DNA of 64,000 nt from DSOI01 sp041394885 (GCA_041394885.1 JAWKHI010000038.1:7862-71861), one strand, 5' to 3'. Positions 41,251-50,656 are shown, counted from the stretch's first letter. Program-made: numbers and translations. Notes: generated by a model not told the origin, from the letters alone.

Positions 41251-42803
41251 CGCAGCGCTTCTTCCAAGATGCGGCCCACCGAGCCCGATGGCGCCTCGAC
41301 AGCCAACAGAACGGACAGTGTCGGCGCGATATCGTTCACCGCGGCGCGACGGTGATAGCGACCGGGTTTGATGCCGGGCCCCATCAGTATCAAAGGCACG
41401 TGGCTGTCGTAGTGATGCGGCGAACCATGGGTGGCTTTGTCCTTGCCCCAGGTCCAGAAAGGTTCCGTCACGGGGAACACGTCGGCTCCCCGCTGACGAT
41501 GATATCCGTTGCGAACGCGCAGATCCATGTTGTCGCCGCTGAAGCGGCCCTCAACCAGTTGGCCGGCGGTGTAGACGCGAGCAACATGGGGGATGGCCCG
41601 AATGGCGCCGGCTGCCTCGCGGCGGACGGCGGCGAGGTCCAACTTGCGGGCGGCGATGAGGCCGTGGTTGAGATAGACGGACGGACCCGAGCGACCGAGC
41701 ACCCATTGCCCGGCGCCGTAGGTTTCACGAAGCCGCGCTTCCGCGCGCGCCGCCGGTTCGGTCTCGGCGATTCTACCGGCCGGCATCTTGCGCGAGACCA
41801 TCAGTTCGGGATTCGGAGCCACGCCGTGATCAGCGGTGAAGGCTACGAGCACGTTGCGCATCCCCACCTTGGCTTCAAGGAACTGGAACAGGCGTGCGAG
41901 GGTGCGGTCCGTGCGGATGGAAATGTCGCGCACCTGGGGCGAGTCCGGACCATTTTCGTGGCCGACGTAGTCATTGGAGGAGAAGCTCACCGCCAGAACA
42001 TCGGTGCCTTCGCCCTGGCCCAGCTTTTCGGCCTCGACGGCTTTCTCGACGAAAAGCTCGAGCAATTCGTTGCCGAACGGCGATCGCTGCATGGACCCGT
42101 AGTAGGCCGGATCGGGTTTGGCTGCCATGGTGAGGAACGGGTCACCGCCTTCGGACGAGGTCCACGGCTTGCCGAGCCACTGATCGGCCACGCGGTGCGC
42201 GCCGGAGTTGAAACCCTTCACCCAATCCGGCAGGTCCGGAAAGTAGTAGGCGCTCGAGACCATGTTGCCGGTCTTGTTGTCGAACCAATAAGCGGCGTCA
42301 CCCATGCGTCCCACCGGAAGAATAGCGCTGCGATCCTTGATGGAAACGCCGATAGCCTTGCTGGGCGCGCGGCCCGATAGCTTCAGTTCGTCGGCGACGG
42401 TGGATACGAGGAGCCGGTGCGGGGACGAACCATCGCCATCGGCGCCAAGCAGCCGGACCGCACTATCGAAGACGGAGGTGACCTGCTTGCCGGTGGAACG
42501 GTCAAACCACTCATTGCCCACAATCCCGCTCACCGCCGGGGTGGCGCCGCTGAGGACGGTAGAGTGTCCGATGGCGGTGACGGTGGGGAAGTGCTCGTAA
42601 TGGGCATCGGTGAATACGGCGCCCTGGGTGAGCAGGCGGGTGAGCCCGCCGTTGTAGTGGTCAGCGAAGCGGTAGAAATAATCCTGGCGAAACTGGTCCA
42701 CCACGATCATCACCAGCAGCTTCGGACGCGTGGGGGCGGGACGCGCGCGGGGCGTTTGCGCGGCGGCGGCGGCAATCAGAATGAGAGCGAGGAAGAAGCG
42801 CAT
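41247..42803 (-). CDS. Secreted alkaline-phosphatase-superfamily hydrolase (type I phosphodiesterase-like)
   Basis: The product is 518 aa from ATG 42803 with a signal peptide (MRFFLALILIAAAAAQ). The fold is that of the nucleotide pyrophosphatase/phosphodiesterase or PafA-type phosphatase: VMIVVDQFRQDYFYRF holds the first metal aspartate, HFPTVTAIGHSTVLSG holds the nucleophile Thr and conserved His, and TADHGVAPNPE carries the second metal site. Near the end HGSPHHYDSHVPLILMG is a late metal region. It should hydrolyse phosphate esters in the periplasm. It overlaps the SRPBCC gene by 4 bp and starts 14 bp after the DUF4920 gene. Confidence 0.9.
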   Translation of the reverse strand: MRFFLALILIAAAAAQTPRARPAPTRPKLLVMIVVDQFRQDYFYRFADHYNGGLTRLLTQGAVFTDAHYEHFPTVTAIGHSTVLSGATPAVSGIVGNEWFDRSTGKQVTSVFDSAVRLLGADGDGSSPHRLLVSTVADELKLSGRAPSKAIGVSIKDRSAILPVGRMGDAAYWFDNKTGNMVSSAYYFPDLPDWVKGFNSGAHRVADQWLGKPWTSSEGGDPFLTMAAKPDPAYYGSMQRSPFGNELLELFVEKAVEAEKLGQGEGTDVLAVSFSSNDYVGHENGPDSPQVRDISIRTDRTLARLFQFLEAKVGMRNVLVAFTADHGVAPNPELMVSRKMPAGRIAETEPAARAEARLRETYGAGQWVLGRSGPSVYLNHGLIAARKLDLAAVRREAAGAIRAIPHVARVYTAGQLVEGRFSGDNMDLRVRNGYHRQRGADVFPVTEPFWTWGKDKATHGSPHHYDSHVPLILMGPGIKPGRYHRRAAVNDIAPTLSVLLAVEAPSGSVGRILEEALR

Positions 42804-42817
42804 GGTGTGTATGGAAA

Positions 42818-43300
42818 CTAGTCGAGAACGACGGCGCCGGTGCCGGCGATCTGGTAGACGGTCCACTCGGTCTTGGGGACGGTCCGGCGCGGCTTACGGC
42901 CTTGCTCTTCCGCTTCGTGTTTCTCGCGAGCAATGGCCTGATCGCGCGTGAGGGTGAAGCGTTCGAACTTACCCTCCACCACGGCCGTCTTGCCGACGCT
43001 TTCCGCCGGAAACACGATCTCGCCATCGGTGACTTTGACGCGCAGTGTGCTCTCGCCGTTTGCGTCGCGGAGAGCGGCCCAGCAACCGGCCATTTGGCAC
43101 ACTTCGGTGATTTTGCCGCGCACGCGGACGGTTTTTCCGGTGAGCTGGTCCCGGCGGGAGACGGCGTCGGCGACGCTGAGGGCGCCCTCGGCCTGGGGTG
43201 CGGCGCCCAGGCGGAGCTCGGCCGCGAGCAAGGCGGCCGGCAGGAAACCGAGGAGCGCAGCGGCAAGTTTACGGTGAGGGCTGCGGAGCATCCCGGTCAT
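42818..43300 (-). CDS. DUF4920-domain secreted protein
   Basis: I use ATG 43300, giving 160 aa; ATG 43291 is a close alternative. The N-terminal signal sequence is LAAALLGFLPAALLAAEL. The core matches DUF4920: TGKTVRVRGKITEVCQMAGCWAALRDANG, then FPAESVGKTAVVEGKFE, which is an OB-fold-like module with two cysteines (C..GC). The C-terminus has a charged stretch, then TVYQIAGTGAVVLD. Its function is unknown. It leads the minus-strand unit 43300-40744. Confidence 0.82.
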   Translation of the reverse strand: MTGMLRSPHRKLAAALLGFLPAALLAAELRLGAAPQAEGALSVADAVSRRDQLTGKTVRVRGKITEVCQMAGCWAALRDANGESTLRVKVTDGEIVFPAESVGKTAVVEGKFERFTLTRDQAIAREKHEAEEQGRKPRRTVPKTEWTVYQIAGTGAVVLD

Positions 43301-43345
43301 TATCTCACGGGGAAACGGCCCGCCCCTACGGTGCGTCTGAGTTCC

Positions 43346-44311
43346 ATGGTCAGTTTTCGTATCGCGCTGTTTGCCTTGGTAGCCGCGTGCCTGGCCGCGC
43401 AGCCGCCGGCCGGGGAAGTGTTTCGCGCGCGGACCGGGCTTGTGGTTGTCCCTGTGACGGTGACCGGGGCCAAATCGGCGTTTGCCGACGGCCTGGAAGC
43501 CGCCGATTTCCGTCTGCTCGACAACGGGCGTTCCCAACCGGTGGAGGTGGAAACGGCGGATGCGCTTTCGTCGCCGATTTCGATCGTGGTGCTGGTACAG
43601 ACCAACGATCTGGCTCGTCCGGCGCTGGCGAAGATCCAGAAGATCGGCTCAATGATTCAACCGCTGATTACAGGAGAGCGAGGGCGGGCGGCGGTGGCCG
43701 GATTCGGGAGCAAGGTGGACCTCCTGAGCGAATTCACCGATGACGCGGGGCAAATCGGGGATGCCTTCGCCCGGTTGAAGGAATCGCGAGACTCGACGGC
43801 GCGCATGCGGGACGCGGTGGATGCGGCGGTGGGAATGCTTGCCGGGCGCCCCGCGCGGGACCGCAAAGCGATTCTGATCATCGGCGAGACGCGGGATCGG
43901 GGCAGCGAGATCGCGCTGGCCGATGTGGTGCAGGCGGTGCAACGCTCCGGCATCACGGTTTACGCGGCCACGTTCTCCGTCTACAAGACCGCGTTCACGG
44001 CGAAGAATCACGAGCAGGCGCAGGCCGGGGGAATGAACCTGCTGGCGGCGTTCCGCGAATTGGGCCGCTTGGGTTCGCTGAACGACGTGGAGGCGTTGAC
44101 GGAGGGCACCGGCGGCGAACGCGCATCGTTTGCCACGTTGCGCTCACTGGAAGCTCGCATATCACGGCTGGGCGAAGAACTGCACGCGCAGTATCAGCTT
44201 ACCTACCGGACGCCGCCCGAACCGGGCTATCACCGGATCGTGGTGAGCGTCGAGGGGCGGCCGGAGTTGAAGGTCCGGGCGCGTCCGGGGTACTGGGTGG
44301 AGGAGCCGTAG
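43346..44311 (+). CDS. Secreted VWA-domain protein of the acidobacterial VWFA-related type
   Basis: The product is 321 aa with a signal peptide (IALFALVAACLAAQ). The mature domain starts FRARTGLVVVPVTVTGAKS and contains ADFRLLDNGRSQPVEVETAD and ISIVVLVQTNDLARPALAKI, a VWA fold with a modified MIDAS site. KAILIIGETRDRGSE and QAVQRSGITVYAATFS follow. The end (HAQYQLTYRTPPEPGYHRIVV) matches the acidobacterial VWFA-related family (TIGR03436), which is strong lineage evidence. It diverges from the DUF4920 gene, with 45 bp between the starts. Confidence 0.9.
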   Translation: MVSFRIALFALVAACLAAQPPAGEVFRARTGLVVVPVTVTGAKSAFADGLEAADFRLLDNGRSQPVEVETADALSSPISIVVLVQTNDLARPALAKIQKIGSMIQPLITGERGRAAVAGFGSKVDLLSEFTDDAGQIGDAFARLKESRDSTARMRDAVDAAVGMLAGRPARDRKAILIIGETRDRGSEIALADVVQAVQRSGITVYAATFSVYKTAFTAKNHEQAQAGGMNLLAAFRELGRLGSLNDVEALTEGTGGERASFATLRSLEARISRLGEELHAQYQLTYRTPPEPGYHRIVVSVEGRPELKVRARPGYWVEEP

Positions 44312-44315
44312 GGGA

Positions 44316-44882
44316 TCAGCGATGAGATCGCCGGTCCGCTTCGCGGTATTGCTCGATCAGCTTCAAGGCACGATCCATTTCTGGCGCGCCGCCTAGCTGC
44401 ATCGCCTTTTGCACCAAGGGATAGCCGTCCAGCCCAGCTAGCCCCGTGCGTATCTGCCAGGACTCTTTGTCTTGCGGCGATAGCATCCCGTAACGATACA
44501 GGAACGATGCCTGCCGCACGGACTCGATCCAGTACCCGGCGTCGAACCAATCCAGTGCGGATCCGGAGGCATCGGCGCGGGCACGGAGCCTGGCCGCGAT
44601 CTTCGCCGCAAGGCCAGCGTGGCGCGCCGCGTAAATCGACGCGCGGCGCATCGTTTCCATCCGCACGGGCACCGGCGTCGCTGCGCCAAGCAGTTCCAAC
44701 GTATCCGCCATCAGGCGGGACTCGACGTTGTAGCCGGGCACGGAGCCATCCCAGTGATCGCCGGCGCCTGTCCACGGCAGCGAGGCCGCGTCGCCGATCT
44801 CGATGCGATGACAGATGAGGGGCGGACCGGCAAACAGGGGCGCCGTCAACAGGGCACAAATCCAGAACGGTTTCAGGTTCAT
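44316..44882 (-). CDS. Secreted protein of unknown function
   Basis: I start at ATG 44882 because a strong AAGGAGGT lies 8 bases upstream and a signal peptide (MNLKPFWICALLTAPLFAG) begins there, giving 188 aa. The mature part is helix-rich with YNVESRLMADTLELLGA, RRASIYAARHAGLAAKIAAR, and ESVRQASFLYRYGMLSPQ. No catalytic motif is recognised. The gene converges closely on the VWA gene and diverges from the regulator-like gene at 45024, with 141 bp between starts. Confidence 0.75.
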   Translation of the reverse strand: MNLKPFWICALLTAPLFAGPPLICHRIEIGDAASLPWTGAGDHWDGSVPGYNVESRLMADTLELLGAATPVPVRMETMRRASIYAARHAGLAAKIAARLRARADASGSALDWFDAGYWIESVRQASFLYRYGMLSPQDKESWQIRTGLAGLDGYPLVQKAMQLGGAPEMDRALKLIEQYREADRRSHR

Positions 44883-45023
44883 GAGAACCTCCTTTCGCAC
44901 CCACGATGCGGGTCCGGCCGCCGGCAACGCCAGTAAGAAACAGCAAAGTAACGGTAAGGTTACCGAAAACAGGGAGGGCAACCTGTTGAAATCAGTGGCG
45001 GCCCATGCGACAGTCAGGATGGC

Positions 45024-45833
45024 ATGCAACCCGAGGCCGTCCGCGCTCACCTCCAAACCATTCTCGCATCGGAGGAGTTCGCCAACGCGCAGCGCATCCG
45101 GCGTTTTCTCGAGTACACCGTTGAGATGGCGCTACGCGGCGAGAGCGCGCAGATCAAGGAGTTTCTACTCGGGCGCGAAGTGTTCGACCGGGGCGGCGAC
45201 TACGATCCGCGGCTGGATCCGATTGTCCGGGTGGAAGCCCGGCGGCTGCGGCAGCGCTTGGAGGAATACTATACCGGGGCCGGACGGAGCGAGACGATTC
45301 GCATCGAATATCCAAAGGGAAGCTATGCGCCGCTGATCCGGCCGGCGGAATTGCCGGCCGCGGGCGCGGCGTCCGGCAGGCGGTGGCGCGGAGCAGCCGC
45401 GTTCGTGCTGTTGGCGTGCGCGGCGGCGGGGACGGCGACGCTGCTCATGCGCACCGGGCTCCTGCGCACCGAGCCGGCGATTGCCGTGGTTCCGGCGCGG
45501 TGGGTCTGGAAAGACACCGCCGGGCTGGACGGAGCCGACGAGGCGTTGGCGGAATCCATCACGGCGCGGCTGGCCAATTCAGGGCGGGTACCGGTGATCG
45601 GCTGGCCGGTGCTGGCGTCGCACCGCGGATCGTGGAAGCAAATCCAGGAGATGGGCAAAGATCTAGGCGCGCGGGACATCACCGTGGTGGCGGCGAGACG
45701 CGAGGCGGGTACGCTGCGGGTGACCGTATTCCTGATGGAGGCAACCAGCGGCCGGAAGCGCTGGGTGGAGGACTTCGCCGGAGACGACGCCGAAGCGATG
45801 GCCGCCCACATCGCCAGCGCGCTGCCGCGATGA
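45024..45833 (+). CDS. Membrane protein with the acidobacterial 'FA-x-R-x-RRFL' domain, unknown role
   Basis: The product is 269 aa. Residues 1-105 match a domain common in Acidobacteriota (FANAQRIRRFLEYTVEMAL, then EFLLGREVFDRGGDYDPRLD and VEARRLRQRLEEYY), often named adenylate-cyclase-like or TPR protein in databases. A membrane helix lies at about 120-141 (AAAFVLLACAAAGTATLLM). The C-terminal part (LGARDITVVAARREAGTLRVTVFLMEATSGRK) resembles the FlgO/TolB-N-type domain. The long TPR region usual in such proteins is missing. Function is unknown. Confidence 0.72.
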   Translation: MQPEAVRAHLQTILASEEFANAQRIRRFLEYTVEMALRGESAQIKEFLLGREVFDRGGDYDPRLDPIVRVEARRLRQRLEEYYTGAGRSETIRIEYPKGSYAPLIRPAELPAAGAASGRRWRGAAAFVLLACAAAGTATLLMRTGLLRTEPAIAVVPARWVWKDTAGLDGADEALAESITARLANSGRVPVIGWPVLASHRGSWKQIQEMGKDLGARDITVVAARREAGTLRVTVFLMEATSGRKRWVEDFAGDDAEAMAAHIASALPR

Positions 45834-45873
45834 AATCCGGACCGGACCGATTCCGCGATAAGATCTTGGAACG

Positions 45874-47391
45874 ATGAGCATCACCCGCCGCGGCGCGATC
45901 GGCGCCACCATTGCCTCCGGGATCGTCTCCGCCCAGCGCGGCGGGCGAAAACCGAACTTTCTGTTTCTGCTGGCCGACGATCATGCCGGCTACGTGCTGG
46001 GGGCGCATGGGAACAAACTGGCGCAGACGCCGAACCTCGATCGCCTGGCGCGCGAAGGCACTCATTTCGACAGCCACTATTGCAACTCGCCGGTCTGTAC
46101 GCCGTCGCGGCAGTCCTTCTTCACCGGCCAGATGCCTTCGACCGCTGGCGTCACCGTGCTGCGGACCGCGCTTTCCGAACAGAAGCCGACCCTGGCCAAG
46201 CAGTTGAAGCAGGCCGGCTACCAGACCGCGGTGATGGGCAAGATGCACTTCAATACACCGTCGCGTCCGGGGCTACACGGATTCGATCATGTGATGTGCG
46301 AGGATGCGCTGAACAAGACGTGGATGGCGGCTGGTGGCGCGCGCGCAGTGGAGGCGTCTATCCGCACCAAGCCCCAGTGGCGGCCTTTTCGCGATCCGGC
46401 GCGCATCTGGCTAAACGCCGAGAAGCTTCCCTATCCACGCTATGACGCGGACATGAAGGGCACCTTCCTCGCTTCCCAAGCCTGCCAGTATTTGGAGGAA
46501 AACAAGGACAGGCAGTTCGCCATGTGGGTGAGTTTCCATGAACCCCATTCTCCGTTTGACTTTCCGGTGGAGGATCGGGGGCGGTTCGATCCGGCGAAGT
46601 TTCCCGTGCACAAGGTGGGTCCGGAAGACGCCTGGCAGATCCCGCTGATCTACCGGGATCTGACGCCGGAGGAGAAGCAGGGCATCGCCGCGTCTTATTA
46701 CACGTCGGCGCGTTTTCTCGACAAGAACGTGGGCACCGTGCTCGACAAGCTTCGGACGCTCGGGCTCGACGACAACACCTATGTGGTCTACATGGCGGAC
46801 CATGGCTATTCGCTCGGACAGCACGGCCGCTTTGAAAAGCACTGCGGGTACGACCCGGCCATGCACGTTCCGCTGATCATGCGCTGGCCGGGCCGCATCC
46901 GAGCGGGAGGCAAAGTCACCGACCTGACCGAGCACGTGGACGTGTCGGCGACGATCATGGACATGCTGGGCGCACCGCCGCTTCCGGTGCAGCACGGGCA
47001 GTCTCTCCGAAAGTACCTGGAAGGCGGCCGTGTGGACCGTCCGCGCGACTACGTATTCTCGCAGTACCTGGAAAACGAAGAGGTGTTTGCGCGCTCGACG
47101 CGGTGGAAGTACATCTTCTGTTCCGGCAAGCGCGAACGCACCGACGGCTACAAGACCGATAACCCGAAGCCGGGCCGGTACCGGCGTCTCTACGACTTGA
47201 AGGCGGACGCCGGCGAGTTCATTGACGCGGCGGCAAAGAATCCTGGCGTGGTGAAGGACATGGAAGAGAAGATCCTGGCGCGTTTTCGAGCCACGCATCC
47301 CGACGCGGCGGCCGAACCGAAAACGGGCGCGGGCGACGAGGGCCGGGCCGCGGCGCTCGAATATTACGTGCGTCCGCGCGATGCCGCGTAA
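45874..47391 (+). CDS. Sulfatase, type I
   Basis: The product is 505 aa with a twin-arginine-like leader (ITRRGAIGATIASGIVSA). It has the metal-binding NFLFLLADDHAGY and the formylglycine motif C75-T-P-S-R79 in NSPVCTPSRQSFFTG. Later KMHFNTPSRPGLHGFDHV and YMADHGYSLGQHGRFEKHCGYDPAMHVPL give the conserved His and Lys. The Cys needs oxidation to formylglycine before activity, and no maturation enzyme is in the window. It desulfates a sulfated carbohydrate or similar substrate. The next gene is another sulfatase on the same strand. Confidence 0.93.
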   Translation: MSITRRGAIGATIASGIVSAQRGGRKPNFLFLLADDHAGYVLGAHGNKLAQTPNLDRLAREGTHFDSHYCNSPVCTPSRQSFFTGQMPSTAGVTVLRTALSEQKPTLAKQLKQAGYQTAVMGKMHFNTPSRPGLHGFDHVMCEDALNKTWMAAGGARAVEASIRTKPQWRPFRDPARIWLNAEKLPYPRYDADMKGTFLASQACQYLEENKDRQFAMWVSFHEPHSPFDFPVEDRGRFDPAKFPVHKVGPEDAWQIPLIYRDLTPEEKQGIAASYYTSARFLDKNVGTVLDKLRTLGLDDNTYVVYMADHGYSLGQHGRFEKHCGYDPAMHVPLIMRWPGRIRAGGKVTDLTEHVDVSATIMDMLGAPPLPVQHGQSLRKYLEGGRVDRPRDYVFSQYLENEEVFARSTRWKYIFCSGKRERTDGYKTDNPKPGRYRRLYDLKADAGEFIDAAAKNPGVVKDMEEKILARFRATHPDAAAEPKTGAGDEGRAAALEYYVRPRDAA

Positions 47392-47437
47392 CGGCATGGG
47401 TGCGATTGGCGCCGCTACCGGCGTTATCATAAACCGA

Positions 47438-48808
47438 ATGCTTTCCAGACGCGAATGGCTCACCGCCGCCACTGCCGCCGGAGTGGCTCAGGCCGCCGCT
47501 CCCTCGAAACCCAACATCGTCGTGATCTTCTGTGACGATTTGGGCTACGGCGACATCGGCTGTTTCGGCTCTTCCATCAAGACGCCCAATATCGACCGGC
47601 TGGCCGCCGATGGCATCAAATTCACTCATTTCTATTCCGGCAATCCGGTTTGCTCGCCGTCTCGCGCGGCCCTGCTCACGGGCCGCTACCCGGTTCGCGC
47701 CGGGGTGCCCCGCGTGTTGTTCCCTTACGACACCAAGGGGCTGCCCGATTCCGAAGTTACGCTGGCGCAGATGCTGAAAAAGCAGGGTTACCGGACACAG
47801 TGCGTCGGCAAATGGCACCTGGGGCATCACGAACACTACCTGCCCACCAACCGCGGCTTCGATCACTACTTCGGCATTCCGTACTCCAACGACATGTCGC
47901 CGCGGTGGCTGATGGATGACACTAAGGTCATCGAGCAGGAAGCGACGCTCGAGACACTGATTCCGCGCTACACCGAACGCGCGGTGAACTTCATCGCGGA
48001 ATCGAAGGGAAGTCCGTTCTTCCTGTACATGCCGCACACCTACCCGCATGTGCCGCTGGCGGCATCGCCGCGATTCCGGGGCAAGTCCCCGCAGGGCATT
48101 TATGGGGATGTCATCGCGGAGATCGACTGGTCCGTGGGCGAAGTGCTCTCGGCGGTAAAGCGCGCCGGCGCCGAGAAGAATACGCTCGTCGTGTTCACCT
48201 CCGACAACGGCCCCTGGTTCCAGGGCAGCCCGGGCCGCTTGCGGGGCCGCAAAGGCATGACATGGGAAGGCGGACAGCGCGTTCCCTTCATCGCGCGGTT
48301 CCCGGGCCACATCCCCAAGGGAAAACAATGCACCGGGATGGCGTCGCTGATGGACATCACGCCCACCGTGGCCAACCTTTGCGGCGCCACACCGCTGCCC
48401 AACCCGAGCGACGGCATCGACATCTGGCCCATGCTCACCGGCGCGCGTCCGAACATCGAACGCGAAGCGCTTCTGATGTTCGACCTGATGGATCTGCAGT
48501 GCGCGCGTTGGGGGAAATGGAAATTGCATCTGGCGCGCCGGAATGTCCAGATCTACAATCCGGCCCCGGCGGCCGGCGCGATGACGCTGCCGCTACCGGC
48601 GCCGGAACTCTACGACGTCACCACCGATGTGGACGAGAGCTATGACGTGGCCGAGGAGAATCCGAGCGTGGTGGCCGAGATGCGCGGCCGCATCGATCGC
48701 GTGATGGCGGGGATGCCCGACGAGGTCCGCAAAGCGTGGGCCGAGACGTCGGCCAAGAAGACGAGGAAGACGTGGCCGGGACAGGTGACCATCCCGGCGC
48801 GCAACTGA
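47438..48808 (+). CDS. Sulfatase, arylsulfatase-like
   Basis: The product is 456 aa from ATG 47438 with a twin-arginine-like leader (MLSRREWLTAATAAGVAQA). The active-site motif is C72-S-P-S-R76 in GNPVCSPSRAALLTGRYP, with the metal-binding PNIVVIFCDDLGYGDIG. GKWHLGHHEHYLPTNRGFDHYFG and VFTSDNGPWF supply the other ligands. The sequence differs clearly from the preceding sulfatase, so the pair are not simple duplicates. It ends 3 bp before a DUF1080 gene, which suggests joint breakdown of a sulfated polysaccharide. Confidence 0.93.
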   Translation: MLSRREWLTAATAAGVAQAAAPSKPNIVVIFCDDLGYGDIGCFGSSIKTPNIDRLAADGIKFTHFYSGNPVCSPSRAALLTGRYPVRAGVPRVLFPYDTKGLPDSEVTLAQMLKKQGYRTQCVGKWHLGHHEHYLPTNRGFDHYFGIPYSNDMSPRWLMDDTKVIEQEATLETLIPRYTERAVNFIAESKGSPFFLYMPHTYPHVPLAASPRFRGKSPQGIYGDVIAEIDWSVGEVLSAVKRAGAEKNTLVVFTSDNGPWFQGSPGRLRGRKGMTWEGGQRVPFIARFPGHIPKGKQCTGMASLMDITPTVANLCGATPLPNPSDGIDIWPMLTGARPNIEREALLMFDLMDLQCARWGKWKLHLARRNVQIYNPAPAAGAMTLPLPAPELYDVTTDVDESYDVAEENPSVVAEMRGRIDRVMAGMPDEVRKAWAETSAKKTRKTWPGQVTIPARN

Positions 48809-48811
48809 GAT

Positions 48812-49474
48812 ATGGTAGGAAACATGCGAAAACTCGTTTCGGTTGCGATTCTGGGGGCGGGCTTTCTGACGGCTGCGCCGAAGGTGGAAAAAGGCTTCGT
48901 GGCGCTGTTTGACGGCAAGAGCCTGAAGGGCTGGACACTGGTGGACAAGGGCAAGCAGGGCGCCGGATACATCGTGGAGGACGGCAAGATCGTCTGCCCG
49001 CGCAATGGCGGCGGCAATCTCCTTACCGAGAAGGAATTTGCGAACTTCGTGCTGCGGTTCGAGTTCAAGTTCGAGCCCGGGGGCAACAACGGGATCGGGA
49101 TCCGGGCGCCTCTGGCGGGCGACGTCGCCTATACGGGAATGGAGATCCAGGTGTTGGACCACGATCACGAGCGCTACAAAGGCAAGATCAAACCGACGCA
49201 GTTCCACGGGTCCATCTACGACGTGGTGGGCGCGAAGACCGGCGCATTGAAGCCAGCCGGGGAATGGAATAGCGAAGAGATTATGGCCGACGGCCGTCAC
49301 ATCAAGGTGACGCTGAACGGCAAGGTTATCGTGGACGCGAATCTCGACGACGTGACCGATCCGGCGGTGCTGAAGAAACACCCCGGCCTGGCGCGGACGT
49401 CGGGACGCGTGGGCTTTCTGGGGCACGGGTCACTGGTGGAGTTCCGCAATATCCGGATCAAGGAATTGAACTAG
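48812..49474 (+). CDS. DUF1080 (3-keto-disaccharide hydrolase-like) secreted protein
   Basis: The product is 220 aa with a signal peptide (VSVAILGAGFLTAAP); ATG 48824 is an alternative start. It is a concanavalin-like jelly roll of the DUF1080 family: FVALFDGKSLKGWTLVD, YIVEDGKIVCP, NFVLRFEFKFEPGGNNGIGIR, MEIQVLDHDHERY and a late RVGFLGHGSLVEFRNIRIKEL. Relatives hydrolyse 3-keto-glycosides or bind sugar. It lies just after the sulfatase pair, and its end is 4 bp from the tRNA on the other strand. Confidence 0.92.
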   Translation: MVGNMRKLVSVAILGAGFLTAAPKVEKGFVALFDGKSLKGWTLVDKGKQGAGYIVEDGKIVCPRNGGGNLLTEKEFANFVLRFEFKFEPGGNNGIGIRAPLAGDVAYTGMEIQVLDHDHERYKGKIKPTQFHGSIYDVVGAKTGALKPAGEWNSEEIMADGRHIKVTLNGKVIVDANLDDVTDPAVLKKHPGLARTSGRVGFLGHGSLVEFRNIRIKELN

Positions 49475-49478
49475 CGCG

Positions 49479-49556
49479 TGGTAGGGGCGGCAGGACTCGA
49501 ACCTGCGACCCTCTGCTTAGAAGGCAGATGCTCTATCCGGGCTGAGCTACGCCCCC
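49479..49556 (-). tRNA. tRNA-Arg (anticodon TCT)
   Basis: Read on the minus strand from 49556, the cloverleaf closes: acceptor GGGGGCG with CGCCCCT, D arm GCTC/GAGC, anticodon stem TCTGC/GCAGA with loop CTTCTAA, T arm GCAGG/CCTGC with TTCGAGT. The anticodon TCT reads AGA. The 3' CCA is encoded (TGG at 49479-49481 on the plus strand). Position 1-72 is a G-T wobble pair, which is unusual but allowed. Confidence 0.93.
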
Positions 49557-49639
49557 ACGGTGCTTTCGGCGAAAACCGCGAAACCCCTCCATCATATCAA
49601 TCGCGTGGAGAAGCGCGCCGCGTTCCAGCCAAAGCTTGG

Positions 49640-50656
49640 CTAATGCTTCGCACGGTTGGCCGGGACATCCTCATGCGCGAAGCTGAAGAGGCTGTTGGGC
49701 CTCGCCGGGTCAACGCGCACCATCACCCAGTGTGCATCGGAGGAGCCTGGGATCTCCAGGCGCAACACGTTTTCGATCACGGTCCGATCCTTGCTCGATA
49801 GCATCGGCTTATCGACGCGGAAGGTGTGTGAGTCACCGTGAATCACCAGCACCGGCTTGTCGAAAACGATCGATTCGGTTTCCAGCACGTAGATAAAGTC
49901 TTCAAAACCGGTATCCGGCTTAAGGACCTCTCCGTCCACGCCACGCGGAAAAGGCGGATCGGCCTGGAAGGTAAATACAACGCCGCCGAATCCGCCGTCG
50001 CGAGCCAGGCTGAACGCGGTGTGCATCCAATCCAAGTTGGCCCGGTTGCGCGCGGCGTATTCCACATCCTGTTCCGGAGTGCGGCCGAGATTGTTGTTGC
50101 TGCCGATGATGTGAAGTGTCGCGAACACGACGTTGCCTTCGGTCCAGATCGCATTTTCGCGGTATAACGAGTGCCGCGGGTCTTCGCTCTGGCGGAAGAG
50201 CTTGATCTTCTTCGTACCCAGGCTTTCGTCGGTGTTGAAGAACGTGTTGCGCTCGTAGGAGAGCCGCTCCAACGGGTCGTAGGCGCCGTTGTTGGCGCGG
50301 TGGCAGTCGGTCCATTCATTGTCACCCGGAGTAAGAATGAAGGGGATCTGGATCGCGTTGAAGCTCTGCAGCCGATTGGCGAACATCTCGTTGGTGCAAA
50401 GCGTGCTGCCACTCTTGATGTCGCCCGCGTGGACGATGAATTTGAGAGCAGCCGCGGACTCATTGATGGACGCGGCCAAGGCGGGCCATTTGGCCTCACC
50501 GGCAGCGCCATACTGCTGATCGCCGATCGCCGCGAAGGCGAAGGGCGCAGGCGCCGGCTTGTAAGTCTGGAGCAAACGGGTAAGTACGTTCGGGTCGGTC
50601 TGGGCCGCCAACGGAGAAAGGGTGAGGACGAGGAGTAAACAGGAGGTCTTTCGCAT
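49640..50656 (-). CDS. Secreted metallophosphoesterase
   Basis: The product is 338 aa with a signal peptide (MRKTSCLLLVLTLSPLAAQ). The calcineurin-like fold is shown by FAAIGDQQYG, VHAGDIKSGS (GD), TPGDNEWTDC (GDNxx) and a late LVIHGDSHTFRVDKPML (GDSH). The substrate cannot be told from sequence. It may hydrolyse extracellular phosphoesters. It is the only gene on the minus strand between the tRNA and the SDR gene. Confidence 0.87.
   Translation of the reverse strand: MRKTSCLLLVLTLSPLAAQTDPNVLTRLLQTYKPAPAPFAFAAIGDQQYGAAGEAKWPALAASINESAAALKFIVHAGDIKSGSTLCTNEMFANRLQSFNAIQIPFILTPGDNEWTDCHRANNGAYDPLERLSYERNTFFNTDESLGTKKIKLFRQSEDPRHSLYRENAIWTEGNVVFATLHIIGSNNNLGRTPEQDVEYAARNRANLDWMHTAFSLARDGGFGGVVFTFQADPPFPRGVDGEVLKPDTGFEDFIYVLETESIVFDKPVLVIHGDSHTFRVDKPMLSSKDRTVIENVLRLEIPGSSDAHWVMVRVDPARPNSLFSFAHEDVPANRAKH

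Noticed and set aside
49591..49596. TATGAT (minus strand) as tRNA-Arg promoter
   Set aside because: A -10-like hexamer exists but no -35 match lies at the right distance.
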